Shown: positions 52,667-62,607 of the stretch, in pieces | How positions within the stretch are numbered: the first letter of the stretch is position 1 | Layout of the letters: every line of letters starts with the position of its first letter | The notes under the pieces: generated by a model | The model's input: only the letters and a program-made list of their open reading frames with translations | Told to the model about the DNA's origin: nothing | The model's database searches: none | From: JAOXRU01 sp965247735 | Lineage (GTDB): Bacteria; Bacteroidota; Bacteroidia; Flavobacteriales; Flavobacteriaceae | DNA length: 64,000 nucleotides | Assembly: GCA_965247735.1 (NCBI GenBank) | Contig: CBDFHN010000002.1 | Location: forward strand, 2,170,001-2,234,000 | Direction: 5' to 3' | Program-made: the position numbers and the translations under genes

Positions 52667-52726
52667 TTATTGCCTAAAGCAAGCGGGCAATAAAAATTAA
52701 ATGCCTCTCATAATAGAGAGACATTT
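52667..52726 (-). terminator. hairpins after the permease-peptidase gene
   Basis: TTATTGCC/GGCAATAA (52667-52693) and AAATGCCTCTC/GAGAGACATTT (52699-52726, one mismatch) lie one after the other between the permease-peptidase gene and tetR. They may end the ABC locus transcript on the minus strand. Confidence 0.5.
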
Positions 52727-52806
52727 ACGCTGTAAATCAACTGTCATTAGTTGTATTCAATAAGAATATACTTTTTATATTATCTAGTTCCCTATCCCTT
52801 AATTAG

Positions 52807-55800
52807 CTATATTTTTTTTCGGTTATCCTTAGCGTTTCGATCAATTAGCTTATGATTAGGATCTATACCTACTTCTATAGGTTTTTGACTCACGATAATC
52901 CTAACTTTATTATGAATAGCTGTTATTTTGTGTTTTTTTAGATATAAAACAGTTTTTTTAGCTTCTTCACTTTTTTGATCAATACCAAAAACACCAACCT
53001 CAATATAATCAGCCAAAGGCAATGACAACAACGGTTTTTTTGAATGTTCTTGCTTGTATTCTAACATTTTTCCTGATTGTTCCTTATACATTTGATTTCC
53101 TTTTTCATCTGTTCTAAATTTGCAAACATTAAAGGTGATATCTACTTGATACTTGCCATTCTTTAATTCTGTTGATGAAACTTCAGCAATTCCATTATCA
53201 TACAGCGTAATCGTTTCGAACATATCTTTAATAATATATTTTAAGGAATCTGGAGTATGTCTTTTAATTTCTGAAACCAAATCGGTAGCAGTTGGATATG
53301 GTGGCCCTTGAAATTTATTTTTTTCTAAAAATTGACGTAGCACGGTATTCAGTTTCTCTTCTCCTATATAATCACTCAATGCATAAAATACCACTGCACC
53401 TTTAGAATACCTAATATATTGTTGCCCAGAATTGTATTGCAATGGTTTTTCTCCAGTAGCATCATTTTTTCTTCCCGATAAATAATGATCCAATGCATAT
53501 TTTAAAAAGGCATGCATTTTGGCTGTACCGTATTTTTGTTCTAATGCCTTTAACCGGATATAATCAGAAATACTTTCTGTAAGCATTGTTGTTCCTAAAA
53601 CATTAGCACCAATTACCTGATGTGCCCACCATTGATGAGAAACCTCATGCACAGCCACAGCAAAGGGATAATCAATACCATTCTCATCAGAATCATCAAC
53701 ATTTGCAATAAAACCATGACTTTCAGAAAAAGGTATCGTACTTGGAAATGCCTGTGCACCCAAGCCCAATGTTCTTGGGCACTCTATAATACGAAGAACT
53801 TTGTGCTGATATGGTCCAAAATTTTTAGTATTATAAGCTAATGATGTTTTTATACCAGCCATCATTCTATCTAAATTAGTTTCATGTCCTTTTTGATAAT
53901 AGATTTCTAAATCAATAGCCTTCCATTTGTCTCTTTTTATCTCATAACGACCAGAATTAAAAGAAAACAGGTTCAGCATTTTTCCATCCACTTTATAATT
54001 AAAATAACGCCGTCCATTTGCCGTCCATTCTTTTTGTAAACTACCAGGAGCTATTGCAATTTGATCTTCAGATGTACTTACTGTAGCTTCAAAAGTAATC
54101 CAATCTGAATCTCTTGATAGTAAATTGTTCCCCAACGCAGTAGTATCAGACGGATATGGCTTCTCTACGTAATCCGCTAATCCATTAGCTTTCCTTAAAG
54201 TATTATTTTTAAGGTCGGATTGCTTATATCCTAACCTTGGAAACAATTTAGAGCTTTTAAGAAATGTACCATTACCTAATACAGGAGAATTGGTTCTTAG
54301 TGCGGTATTCTTAACACTTTTTATTGTAAAATTTAATTTTAAACTATCACCAGGTTGTAATGCATTATCTAAACGATAGATTTGAAATTGAAACAAGCTA
54401 TCGTTGACAACTAAACTACTGCTTTTATCAAAATTAAATGTTATTGGATATCCCTTATGCATTATAAAAATACTATCTATTGGCACCTCTGTTTTATTCA
54501 CCATTAAGTAACTGGCATCTAAATTAAATCGCAATTGCTTAGGGAAAATATTCACGTTCGCTTTTACTGCTGTAATTCTCGGTTGAGCATAATCTTTAAA
54601 CTTCCGATATTTTAACTCCCAAGCAATCTTATGATCAATTTGCTCGTCTTCTGTTATCCTTATATTTTCTACATTGTTTTCATAATAAATACGAAAGCCC
54701 ATACTTAAAAATACAATTGTTATCAATGAAAAAGTTACTATTGTTTTTCGTCCAAATCTAGATTTCGCAATAGAAAGGCGTTCTTTAAAAGAATTGGGGA
54801 GACCTCTTAATAAAAAGAGGACTGAGCCAATTAGTAATAACAATCCAAATAAAAGCCAATACAAACGGTATATAAAGTAGCTAGACAAATAATTTCCATA
54901 ACCATCCATATCTGAATATTGATACCAGGAACCATCACCAAATCTAAATACAGCCTGTTCTATACCTAGCATTCTTGATAAAGGCGTGTTTAATAAAAAA
55001 AACAAAACCATCATTACAAATATCCCTAAATAAGGACTTTTAATAAGTGATTGAACAAATGATGCTAGCAATGCCCAAAGTAAAAAGTGACTAAAGCTCG
55101 CAATAAAAAGATCAAATAGATAATGTGAAATCTCAAAATTAGTATAGCCTTTATAAAGCTGAAAAGAAATCCCTGCAATCATTACCATCAGCAGCATAAG
55201 CAATTGCATTTTTGCCAAGGCAAAAACTTTGGAAAGTACTAAAGTCCAATTTGGTATTGGAGTTGCATCTAGCAATAAATTAATGTTAGCTGTCTTGCCT
55301 CTACTGTTAAGCATTCCTGAAAATAAAAACGTACAAATCATTATTGCAATTAGATAGCCTTCACTAAAACGAACCATTTGCCAAGTTGTTGGTAACTTAT
55401 TGGTTCCTCTAAAACTTTCAGAACCCACATATTCGCCTATAATTGTAAATACTCCAAAAATCAAAATGATAATAAAAGCAGCACTTTTAACAATATATTT
55501 AAAATCCATATTGGAGAGCCTCCAAGTAATTTTTAAATTTTGAATAAAAGAATACTGTAGTTTAGCTTTCGGCAGCCGTACCCTATTAACTCCTCCTACA
55601 TTGCTTTTTAAAATACGTTTTCCTTTTCGCTTCTTAAAGGAAATGACGACAGCATCCTGGCTAAAACTAAAATATCGGTATACAACAGCAAATATGATAA
55701 CAGCAACTCCTAACCATAAGAGCCTATTGTAAACAATAAGACCTTTAAAGGGTATTGTTAATGTATTTAACTCAATTAGCGTCCAGTATTTTGTATAATA

Positions 55801-56463
55801 GCTAACTGCAGAACCTCCTATAGGATTTAATAACCCTGCCAAGTACCCACTATTGGGACCAGAGACTAAAGAGACCATAAGTACTTGCATCAAAATTAAA
55901 CTAATAAAAGTTATAAATCCGGCTGTAATACTTCGAGAAAAAGTAACCACAGCAAATACAATAGCACCATACAATAATACATTTGGAATAAGAAATATTA
56001 AATACGTTTGCACATATCCCATACCGTTGAAAGGCAGCAAAAGATCTTTATTAACATAGGGTAAACTAAATCCAATTTGAATTCCAATACCCACTGCCAA
56101 TACAATACAGCACACAATAATAATGCTACTAGAAAACTTTGCAAACAGGTAATTGGCTTTGGTAAATGGATACGAATACAAAATCGTATGCATTTCACTT
56201 TTAAAATCTCTATGGATACTAACACCAACAATAGAAGGCAACAAAAATAATATTAATGCAGTTAGCGTATTGAATATATTATAAATTCCCATTGGAGAAT
56301 TTACCTTCTTAGGTATCGAGTTTTGAATAACCTCACCATCAAACGCCCCTGCCACTCCAGCTGCTGTTAGTAATGCTGCTATAAAGAAAATTGTCAGAAA
56401 TATGTAAAACATTGGTTTCTTAAACCAATAGCTTAACTCGTGTTTAAAAATTATTGTAAACAT
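52807..56463 (-). CDS. ABC-2 type permease fused to an M1 aminopeptidase domain
   Basis: A 1218-residue protein. Residues 1-590 have about 12 transmembrane helices in two sets, as in two fused ABC-2 permease halves. A last helix near 570-590 leads to an exported region with a beta-rich part (620-800) and an M1 metallopeptidase domain (about 820-1110) with the zinc motif HEVSHQWW near residue 938 and the third ligand in LTESISDY. GLGAQAFPST occupies the substrate-anchor position. The ATP-binding gene ends 30 bases upstream. Such fusions occur in Bacteroidota, but their cargo is not known to me; peptide export and trimming is a plausible role. Confidence 0.92.
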   Translation of the reverse strand: MFTIIFKHELSYWFKKPMFYIFLTIFFIAALLTAAGVAGAFDGEVIQNSIPKKVNSPMGIYNIFNTLTALILFLLPSIVGVSIHRDFKSEMHTILYSYPFTKANYLFAKFSSSIIIVCCIVLAVGIGIQIGFSLPYVNKDLLLPFNGMGYVQTYLIFLIPNVLLYGAIVFAVVTFSRSITAGFITFISLILMQVLMVSLVSGPNSGYLAGLLNPIGGSAVSYYTKYWTLIELNTLTIPFKGLIVYNRLLWLGVAVIIFAVVYRYFSFSQDAVVISFKKRKGKRILKSNVGGVNRVRLPKAKLQYSFIQNLKITWRLSNMDFKYIVKSAAFIIILIFGVFTIIGEYVGSESFRGTNKLPTTWQMVRFSEGYLIAIMICTFLFSGMLNSRGKTANINLLLDATPIPNWTLVLSKVFALAKMQLLMLLMVMIAGISFQLYKGYTNFEISHYLFDLFIASFSHFLLWALLASFVQSLIKSPYLGIFVMMVLFFLLNTPLSRMLGIEQAVFRFGDGSWYQYSDMDGYGNYLSSYFIYRLYWLLFGLLLLIGSVLFLLRGLPNSFKERLSIAKSRFGRKTIVTFSLITIVFLSMGFRIYYENNVENIRITEDEQIDHKIAWELKYRKFKDYAQPRITAVKANVNIFPKQLRFNLDASYLMVNKTEVPIDSIFIMHKGYPITFNFDKSSSLVVNDSLFQFQIYRLDNALQPGDSLKLNFTIKSVKNTALRTNSPVLGNGTFLKSSKLFPRLGYKQSDLKNNTLRKANGLADYVEKPYPSDTTALGNNLLSRDSDWITFEATVSTSEDQIAIAPGSLQKEWTANGRRYFNYKVDGKMLNLFSFNSGRYEIKRDKWKAIDLEIYYQKGHETNLDRMMAGIKTSLAYNTKNFGPYQHKVLRIIECPRTLGLGAQAFPSTIPFSESHGFIANVDDSDENGIDYPFAVAVHEVSHQWWAHQVIGANVLGTTMLTESISDYIRLKALEQKYGTAKMHAFLKYALDHYLSGRKNDATGEKPLQYNSGQQYIRYSKGAVVFYALSDYIGEEKLNTVLRQFLEKNKFQGPPYPTATDLVSEIKRHTPDSLKYIIKDMFETITLYDNGIAEVSSTELKNGKYQVDITFNVCKFRTDEKGNQMYKEQSGKMLEYKQEHSKKPLLSLPLADYIEVGVFGIDQKSEEAKKTVLYLKKHKITAIHNKVRIIVSQKPIEVGIDPNHKLIDRNAKDNRKKI

Positions 56464-56493
56464 TTGCTTATTTTTTAAGATTGAAAATATCGG

Positions 56494-57396
56494 TTATGAA
56501 ACTAGAGATGGTATTAGATTAATTTCGTCTTTCAATAGACTTATAAAATAAACATCATCTAGCTCAGGAGCAATCTGTACAAAATCCTCTCCTGGTTTTT
56601 GATCTGCAAACACACGTATGTTCATGGTATTATTTCTATTGTAATTGGAAGACAAAACAGTATATACTGATGCCATCTGCTCCAAAGCATCGCTTTGAAT
56701 GACTTTGGTCCATAACTGACCATCAATTTCAGCAGTCGCCTTTTCTGGAGTCGTATGTTTTAAAATACGTCCGCCATTTAAAATTGCCATTTCATTGCAC
56801 AACTCCTTTACATCTTCAACAATATGAGTTGAAAATATTACGGTACTATTGGTTCCTATTTCTCGTAGTACATTTAAAAATCGATGGCGTTCTGCAGGGT
56901 CTAATCCTGCTGTAGGCTCGTCTACAATAATTAATTTTGGATTATTTAATAACAACTGTGCAATTCCAAAACGCTGTTTCATTCCTCCAGAATAAGATGC
57001 CACATGTTTTTTACGTACCTCACTAAGGTTAGTGATTTCTAGTACTTCTGACACCAATTTGTTTCTATCAGATTTAGAACTCACGCCTTTAAGCATTGCA
57101 AAATAATCTAATAATTTTTCGGCAGACATCTTAGGATATACTCCAAAGGACTGTGGCAAGTATCCTAATAGTTTACGCAACTTCATTTTGTCTTCTAGCA
57201 CATTAATATCTCCAAATGATATGCTGCCAGAATCTGGGCTTTGCAGTGTTGCTATAGTTCTCATTAATGATGATTTACCAGCGCCATTTGGGCCTAGTAA
57301 CCCAAACATTCCTGTTCCGATTTCTAAACTAAGATTATCAATTGCCTTCACATTATTAGCATAGGTTTTTGATACGTTTTTAAGTATTAATTTCAT
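56494..57396 (-). CDS. ABC transporter ATP-binding protein, partner of the permease-peptidase
   Basis: From ATG 57396 the product is 300 residues. It has Walker A GPNGAGKSS, the signature YSGGMKQRFG, Walker B LIIVDEPTAGLDP and the H-loop IFSTHIVED. The C-terminal 80 residues are typical of ABC-2 exporters. The frame extends 13 codons upstream, but MKLILKNVSKTY is the normal family start. It is 30 bases before the fused permease gene and forms the energising subunit of that transporter. Confidence 0.95.
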   Translation of the reverse strand: MKLILKNVSKTYANNVKAIDNLSLEIGTGMFGLLGPNGAGKSSLMRTIATLQSPDSGSISFGDINVLEDKMKLRKLLGYLPQSFGVYPKMSAEKLLDYFAMLKGVSSKSDRNKLVSEVLEITNLSEVRKKHVASYSGGMKQRFGIAQLLLNNPKLIIVDEPTAGLDPAERHRFLNVLREIGTNSTVIFSTHIVEDVKELCNEMAILNGGRILKHTTPEKATAEIDGQLWTKVIQSDALEQMASVYTVLSSNYNRNNTMNIRVFADQKPGEDFVQIAPELDDVYFISLLKDEINLIPSLVS

Positions 57397-57666
57397 AACT
57401 ATTCGTTTTTTGATTGTTTGATTGTTTTGATGCATGAGGATTCCTGTTCGGTATTATTTTATCAAAAAAATGATGCAATAATAGCGATGAGAATTTGTAA
57501 AAAGAATACGGGGTTCCTCGGTTTCTAAACCCTTGTTTTAAAATAATTGAACCTTTAGACTGCAAGTCATTGTATTGACCTAGTGGTTCTTTTTAGATAG
57601 ACAGGTAATTAGTTTTTCATATTAGTAGAATTTATTGTTTCATAGCATTTAATTTAGGGATATCAA

Positions 57667-58305
57667 TCAGATTTCTTTATGTTTAAAATAATAATTGGAA
57701 TACAAATATGCTCCTATAAATAGAAGTATACTACCACTACAGAATAACACAAATCTATTACCATCTTCAATAATATACTCGGCAAAAGAACTGTTACTAG
57801 GGTTTATAAAATTAACCGCTATTGCAGGAATGATATATACAATCATTATAACAATATTATTTACCCTGTAATAGAAAATGAAATACAAAGCCAAGTATAT
57901 AAGTATGTTCATAAAAGTAAATACAACAATTGAAACTGTAGCTGCATGTTGAGGTCTCTCAATCACAAAATATAAAATACAATGATAGACTAAAACCCAA
58001 ATCATTAAATTCACTATAGAAATCAATAATACAGTTAAAAAACGTGCAGTATTTATCTCAATTCTACTCACTGGCAAGCTTGCTATATTTGCCCATGCAC
58101 TTGTATTTTTTCGTTCTATCATAAACGTATAAATAACCAATATGGCTATTGAACTTCCACTTCCTGAAAAAATCCGGAGCATATTTGTATTTGCAACAAT
58201 AATAAGCATGCTAACAATTAGCATTAATACAGAAATACTTATAAAGTTTGCTTTAAATACATTTAGATCCTTCTTAACAAGACGTATAATTGTAGTGCTA
58301 TTCAT
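57667..58305 (-). CDS. ABC-2 type permease subunit, second copy
   Basis: A 212-residue integral membrane protein with six predicted helices (near 20-38, 45-64, 90-110, 125-150, 155-170 and 185-205). Sequence identity with known permeases is low, but its place after an ATP-binding protein gene and the 4-base ATGA overlap with the gene before mark it as a transport subunit. Together with the preceding membrane protein it probably forms a heterodimeric channel. Confidence 0.85.
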   Translation of the reverse strand: MNSTTIIRLVKKDLNVFKANFISISVLMLIVSMLIIVANTNMLRIFSGSGSSIAILVIYTFMIERKNTSAWANIASLPVSRIEINTARFLTVLLISIVNLMIWVLVYHCILYFVIERPQHAATVSIVVFTFMNILIYLALYFIFYYRVNNIVIMIVYIIPAIAVNFINPSNSSFAEYIIEDGNRFVLFCSGSILLFIGAYLYSNYYFKHKEI

Positions 58306-58997
58306 AGGTCTTTTGATTTATAAATTAAAATACTGGTCTGTATAGAGATCCAGGTAATTAAAAGTGATAAGGCTATACATATTGGTATTGTAATTACAGT
58401 ATTAAGCGAGATCACAGTAAAAATTATATTTTGAAACACATCCCAAATTTCTTTAAAAGACAGCATAATATAGACAAAGGCAATAAATGAAAAACACTGT
58501 ATTAATCCAATAATTAAAAAACCTTTTCTAAGTCCATGCTTAAAATATAAAGGCATAGAAAGCCCATTAATTATAATCAAAACAATAAGAATCATTAGCC
58601 ATATTAATGGATTATACAATGGCTCCATTATCAAATTATCTATTTCTCCATAAAAAAAACTACCAAGTAATTGCCCAACAAAATGTGTTAAAAGCGCCAG
58701 TACAAATTGTATATATGTGGAGATATATCGCTGTATTACAAATTGCTTTCTACTTACTGGCACAGTTGCAAACAAAATATTGGTACTATACAACTGTTCT
58801 ATCATTAAAAATAATAAGGAAAACAAAATGCTGCTCACAATAACAAATAAAAAATAAATCAGAACATCTGGATCAACTTCAAAAGACTCTTTTAATCCAA
58901 GATATATAAATGCCATACTCAGCATTAAAAGAACGGCTAAGCCCAGCAATACATAACTCCAATTGGCACGAAAATCTTTAATAACCAGCTGCAGCAT
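58302..58997 (-). CDS. ABC-2 type permease subunit, first copy
   Basis: A 231-residue membrane protein with six predicted helices, starting MLQLVIKDFRANW with a short cytoplasmic N-terminus followed by VLLGLAVLLMLSMAFIYLG. It lies one base from the end of the ATP-binding gene and overlaps the next permease gene by 4 bases, so all three are translationally linked. It would pair with the following subunit to form the exporter. Confidence 0.85.
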   Translation of the reverse strand: MLQLVIKDFRANWSYVLLGLAVLLMLSMAFIYLGLKESFEVDPDVLIYFLFVIVSSILFSLLFLMIEQLYSTNILFATVPVSRKQFVIQRYISTYIQFVLALLTHFVGQLLGSFFYGEIDNLIMEPLYNPLIWLMILIVLIIINGLSMPLYFKHGLRKGFLIIGLIQCFSFIAFVYIMLSFKEIWDVFQNIIFTVISLNTVITIPICIALSLLITWISIQTSILIYKSKDL

Positions 58998-58998
58998 A

Positions 58999-59868
58999 CT
59001 ATAATTTATTTTCGGTTTCTATTTTAGTATAAAACATAATATCTTCTAAGCTAGCTTTGTCATATATTATCGAATCTCCAAATAGTTTTCGAGTTTCTTT
59101 TACATCCTTGGTTAGCGCTTCAAATCCATATTCTGATGCCCTTACCGCTACAAAACTTTTTTTAGTATCTGCATCAAGTAATTCATTTCCTCCTTTTACT
59201 AAGGCATAGGTTTCAAAAACTTCATCTTTTGTTTTTGAAAAAACAAGCTTACCTTCATTAATATAGGTAATGTAATCTGCTATCTGCTCTAGGTCTGTTG
59301 TAATATGCGATGAAAATAAAATGGCCTTGTTTTCATCTTGAATAAGCTCTCTAAAAAAATCAAGAAGTTCACGACGTACCACCGGATCAAGATTTGATGT
59401 TGGCTCATCCATAACTATAAAATCTGCATTATGAGACAATGCCATAACAATAGCACTTTTCATAGCCATCCCTTTTGAAAAGGCTTTTAATTTTTTGTTC
59501 AATGGTAATTTAAAACGTTCCACTAAGTTATAGAAGACAGCATCATCCCATTCCTCATAAAAAGGTGCTATAGTATTCTTAAATTTATTCAGGTTAAGAT
59601 GATCGTAATAATTTGGTGTGTCGTAAACAAAACCTATTCTCTTTTTAATAGCTACTTCATTGGCCTGATGATCCAATCCAAAAATTTTAACATCACCGCT
59701 CTGTTTCATGATAAGATTCATAATAATCTTTATGATGGTTGTCTTACCTGAGCCATTGGGACCAATTAATCCCATAATATAACCTTTGGGTAAGGAAAAG
59801 GATATATCATCTAAATGAAAATCTCCATAGTTTTTAGATAAATTCGATATTTCTAATGTATTACTCAT
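58999..59868 (-). CDS. ABC transporter ATP-binding protein, YtrB-like
   Basis: The 289-residue ATPase has Walker A GPNGSGKTT, an unusual signature AFSKGMAMKSAI in place of LSGGQ, Walker B FIVMDEPTSNLDP and the H-loop LFSSHITTD. The SKGM form of the signature is typical of the branch that goes with YtrA-type GntR regulators, as in ytrB or bcrA-like operons. It follows the regulator gene by 26 bases and precedes two permease genes. Confidence 0.94.
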   Translation of the reverse strand: MSNTLEISNLSKNYGDFHLDDISFSLPKGYIMGLIGPNGSGKTTIIKIIMNLIMKQSGDVKIFGLDHQANEVAIKKRIGFVYDTPNYYDHLNLNKFKNTIAPFYEEWDDAVFYNLVERFKLPLNKKLKAFSKGMAMKSAIVMALSHNADFIVMDEPTSNLDPVVRRELLDFFRELIQDENKAILFSSHITTDLEQIADYITYINEGKLVFSKTKDEVFETYALVKGGNELLDADTKKSFVAVRASEYGFEALTKDVKETRKLFGDSIIYDKASLEDIMFYTKIETENKL

Positions 59869-59894
59869 GTAAATGGTATTAATCTATTATCTTC

Positions 59895-60266
59895 CTAATC
59901 ATTATAAAGTATTGATAACATCTCTTGTAACTCGGTAAACGTTATCCCCAATTTCTGAGCTTCTAAAACAGTTTCTGACATTAAATCTTCTACAGATTTC
60001 ATTTTCTTTTCTTTTAGTAATTCTTTATTTTGAACAGCCACAAAAGTTCCTTTGCCCCCAACAACATCAACAAAACCTTCTTTTTCTAACTCTACATAGG
60101 TTCTTTTGGTAGTGATTACACTTATCTGAAGTTCTTTTGCCAACTTTCGTATCGACGGCAACCCCTCTCCTTCTTTTAAATCACCTGAAATAATTTGTGC
60201 CTTTATCTGTTTTCCTATTTGCTCATAAATAGGCTCAGCGGACGCATTTGAAATAATTATTTTCAT
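59895..60266 (-). CDS. GntR-family regulator, YtrA subfamily
   Basis: The 123-residue protein has an N-terminal winged helix with EPIYEQIGKQIKAQIISGDL, LPSIRKLAKELQISVITTKR and FVDVVGGKGTFVA, then only about 45 residues, the short C-terminus that defines the YtrA subfamily. Such regulators repress an adjacent ABC transporter operon and respond to envelope-active agents in Firmicutes. Here it leads an operon of ATPase and two permeases and then, 230 bases later, the permease-peptidase set. A -7 box and inverted repeats lie just upstream. Confidence 0.94.
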   Translation of the reverse strand: MKIIISNASAEPIYEQIGKQIKAQIISGDLKEGEGLPSIRKLAKELQISVITTKRTYVELEKEGFVDVVGGKGTFVAVQNKELLKEKKMKSVEDLMSETVLEAQKLGITFTELQEMLSILYND

Positions 60267-60281
60267 TTTTAAATATTAATA

Positions 60282-60328
60282 ATTGACTATAGAGTTAATA
60301 GTGTACATACTGTGTATATGCAAATATA
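60282..60328 (-). promoter_or_regulatory. promoter and likely operator of the GntR-ABC operon
   Basis: TATATTTG on the minus strand (60328-60321) is an exact -7 element. Between it and the start codon lie ACTAT...ATAGT (60284-60300) and TGTACATAC...TGTATATG, imperfect repeats placed where a repressor would block initiation. No good -33 element is visible. Confidence 0.55.
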
Positions 60329-60939
60329 TAAAAATATTGCATTGTTTTGTGGTTTTTTGAAAAAAAAAGTAAAAAACGCTTTTGAAAATAGACCATAAGA
60401 AACTGTTAGCAACAGCATTAGAACTATACAGACCCTGAGTTAAATGTACTCTGGAAAACATATACAGTAGAATTAATTGTTTAGAGTACAGGAGTAATTA
60501 ACAACCAGATCGCTGTTATTAAAAAAATAGCTTGTAAACAGTTCTTAAATATTGCGTTTGAGGATTATTATAAATATTGCCTTGAAAATATGCTCACGTA
60601 AAATTGATTAGGATAATTCCTTAGCACACTAAAAATATTTTTATTGTCAAGAATAAAAAATGCGAATGAATAAACATTCAACTTTGGGTATGCTATTTAT
60701 TTTAAGTATTATTTTTTACCATAATAATATGGTAGCAATAATCTTCTTGGATTGGCACTTAATAATTTATTCCTTTTATTAAGTACTAACTCATCAATAT
60801 AGTAGACGACTATCAATTATTTTTAATCTTCTAAGCTATGTCAACAATCAAATTGTATCTAAAAATACCGCTTGAAATACCAACTGCTAAATACAAAGTT
60901 AGGATGTTGCCTATGAAACAGTACTATCCTTCTAGAAAA
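60329..60939. other. long non-coding stretch, decayed DNA
   Basis: No convincing gene. Two short plus-strand frames exist: 60660-60782 (40 residues, hydrophobic, MRMNKHSTLGMLFILS...) and 60838-60948 (36 residues). Neither has a promoter, and both may be remnants, since a clearly decayed gene follows. Confidence 0.4.
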
Positions 60940-61212
60940 CCCACTTAACAACAAGCTTTCTAAATACAGTATCCAAGATATTAAAGAGGATAACAGTGGT
61001 TAATTGTTCATAATTCAAATCTTTAGGACTACCAAGTGTAGATTTTCCTTGTCCACGGCTATCAATACCAATAATTCTAAAATGTTCTGACAAAATATGG
61101 TGTCATACTATTGTAATCCACCATAGTTCCAAAACCACCATGAAGCCTCACCATTACTGGCTTTTATTCATCTTCAATTTCTTCAAAATAAAGCAACTAT
61201 AATCAACCTTAA
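60940..61212 (-). pseudogene. decayed alpha/beta hydrolase gene
   Basis: On the minus strand, pieces in different frames join to YSC-F-EEIEDE, a stop, KPVMVRLHGGFGTMVDYNS, MTPYFVRTF, a frameshift, IIGIDSRGQGKSTLGS, KDLNYEQLTTVI and ILD. HGGFGT (oxyanion region) and DSRGQGKST are hallmarks of alpha/beta hydrolases. There is at least one in-frame stop and two frameshifts, and the part carrying the nucleophile elbow and the rest of the gene are missing, so it is non-functional. Confidence 0.85.
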
Positions 61213-61322
61213 AATAAGGTTTCTTTTTTGATATATAGTTGCTTTTTAATTTATAATAAAACGACTTCTATTTTCCCTACTTTCAAATTGGGTAAATCGG
61301 TGTTTTTTTTAATACAATATCT

Positions 61323-62480
61323 TTAATCAATAATATTGGCTGTAATTTCTAGCTTAACAGGTTCAATTAAATCGTCTATTGCGCTATGATTTACAATTCT
61401 TGTATAAAAAACGGCAGTTGTTTTATAGTTTCCAGAAGGGAAAATATTTGATCTTACCGTAGCATGTACCCCCGCACTTTCTCCTGGTGCAAGATCGCCT
61501 GGAACCAATTCTCTATTCGATCTAATGACATTGTTTTCACCTGTGTCTGGTATTCGGTTCTCATAAGTTGTTGCTTTCTGAAATTCTAACTTGTGATTTC
61601 CTTGATTAACCCAACGTGTAACATCAGTAAAAAAGGCAGATGTTCCTACTGTTGCATTTGGCGTAGTAATAGACTCGTTTTCAAGACGAACAGGGTTTTT
61701 CACATCAACAATAACAAATACCATTCGTTCTCTATCATTTGCCTCGTCTTTTAAAACAATGGTAAAACGTTTTGGGTAGGCAAAATCAAGACTGGTTTCA
61801 ACTGTCGGAAATGGTTCTGTTGTAGATGAAGCTCCCTGATTATAAAACACTGCTTCGGCATCGAATGTTGCAGTTGGTGTTAAGTCCGAAAAATCTGTTC
61901 CTACGGGTACAAATAAGTAGATATAATCAAAATTTACATCTTCTACTGTTTTTTCTATAATAACATCATTTGTTAGCTGTATATTTTTACTGGCTTCAAA
62001 TTTAAAATCGGTTACTTTTAATGTTGATGGTATTGGTGGTACCTCTTGCACAATACTTACTTTATAATGTAATAACTCTTCCGATTCATCACGTACATTT
62101 ACAATTTTATAGGTCTGCGTTACGCCACCTTCATAAGAGAGTTGTACACTATTACTATGCAAAATTCTAAACCGACTTAAATTAAGTTCATCAGAGGTGA
62201 TAGATGCTGCAATAGCATCTAATGAAGTCATACTTGGGACTACAATATTAATTTCGCCAAAAGCTGTTTCTTTGTTATCCACAATAGTTGGATCTATAAT
62301 TTCCGTAGAAACTGGAGTGATCCCAAATAACGGAAAAGCAGATAACTTTGCATCTACAATATTAATTTTTGCGTTTCCATTATTAGGACTAGTGGTATCA
62401 TCATCTGAGCTACAACCTATAAAAATGGTAGCAATTAAAACTATTATTAAACTTGGTATTCTATTTTTCATTTTTTTCAT
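61323..62480 (-). CDS. hypothetical surface lipoprotein with repeated Ig-like segments
   Basis: From ATG 62480 the product is 385 residues with lipobox FIGCSSDDD (Cys near 23); ATG 62471 is an alternative. The mature part has two or three beta-rich units (about 45-150, 155-260 and 270-385) with motifs such as YKIVNVRDESEELLHYKVSI and RFTIVLKDEANDRERMVFVIV. These resemble the tandem domains of DUF5018-type Bacteroidota lipoproteins that sit with surface polymers, but I cannot name the family. The ending KLEITANIID is complete. Confidence 0.8.
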   Translation of the reverse strand: MKKMKNRIPSLIIVLIATIFIGCSSDDDTTSPNNGNAKINIVDAKLSAFPLFGITPVSTEIIDPTIVDNKETAFGEINIVVPSMTSLDAIAASITSDELNLSRFRILHSNSVQLSYEGGVTQTYKIVNVRDESEELLHYKVSIVQEVPPIPSTLKVTDFKFEASKNIQLTNDVIIEKTVEDVNFDYIYLFVPVGTDFSDLTPTATFDAEAVFYNQGASSTTEPFPTVETSLDFAYPKRFTIVLKDEANDRERMVFVIVDVKNPVRLENESITTPNATVGTSAFFTDVTRWVNQGNHKLEFQKATTYENRIPDTGENNVIRSNRELVPGDLAPGESAGVHATVRSNIFPSGNYKTTAVFYTRIVNHSAIDDLIEPVKLEITANIID

Positions 62481-62607
62481 TTTATACTTTTTTGAAAGTA
62501 AAAGTATTTGCACTGCCTTTTCTTTAAAAACTTATATGGTGAATTGCCTTGTTTTTTTTGTGAATGACTAAAAACAAATGGTGAGCATTTTTTATAACAT
62601 AGGAATA

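Noticed and set aside
57380..57565. 61-residue minus-strand frame between the two ABC gene sets
   Set aside because: It overlaps the start of the ATPase gene in another frame and has no recognisable feature.
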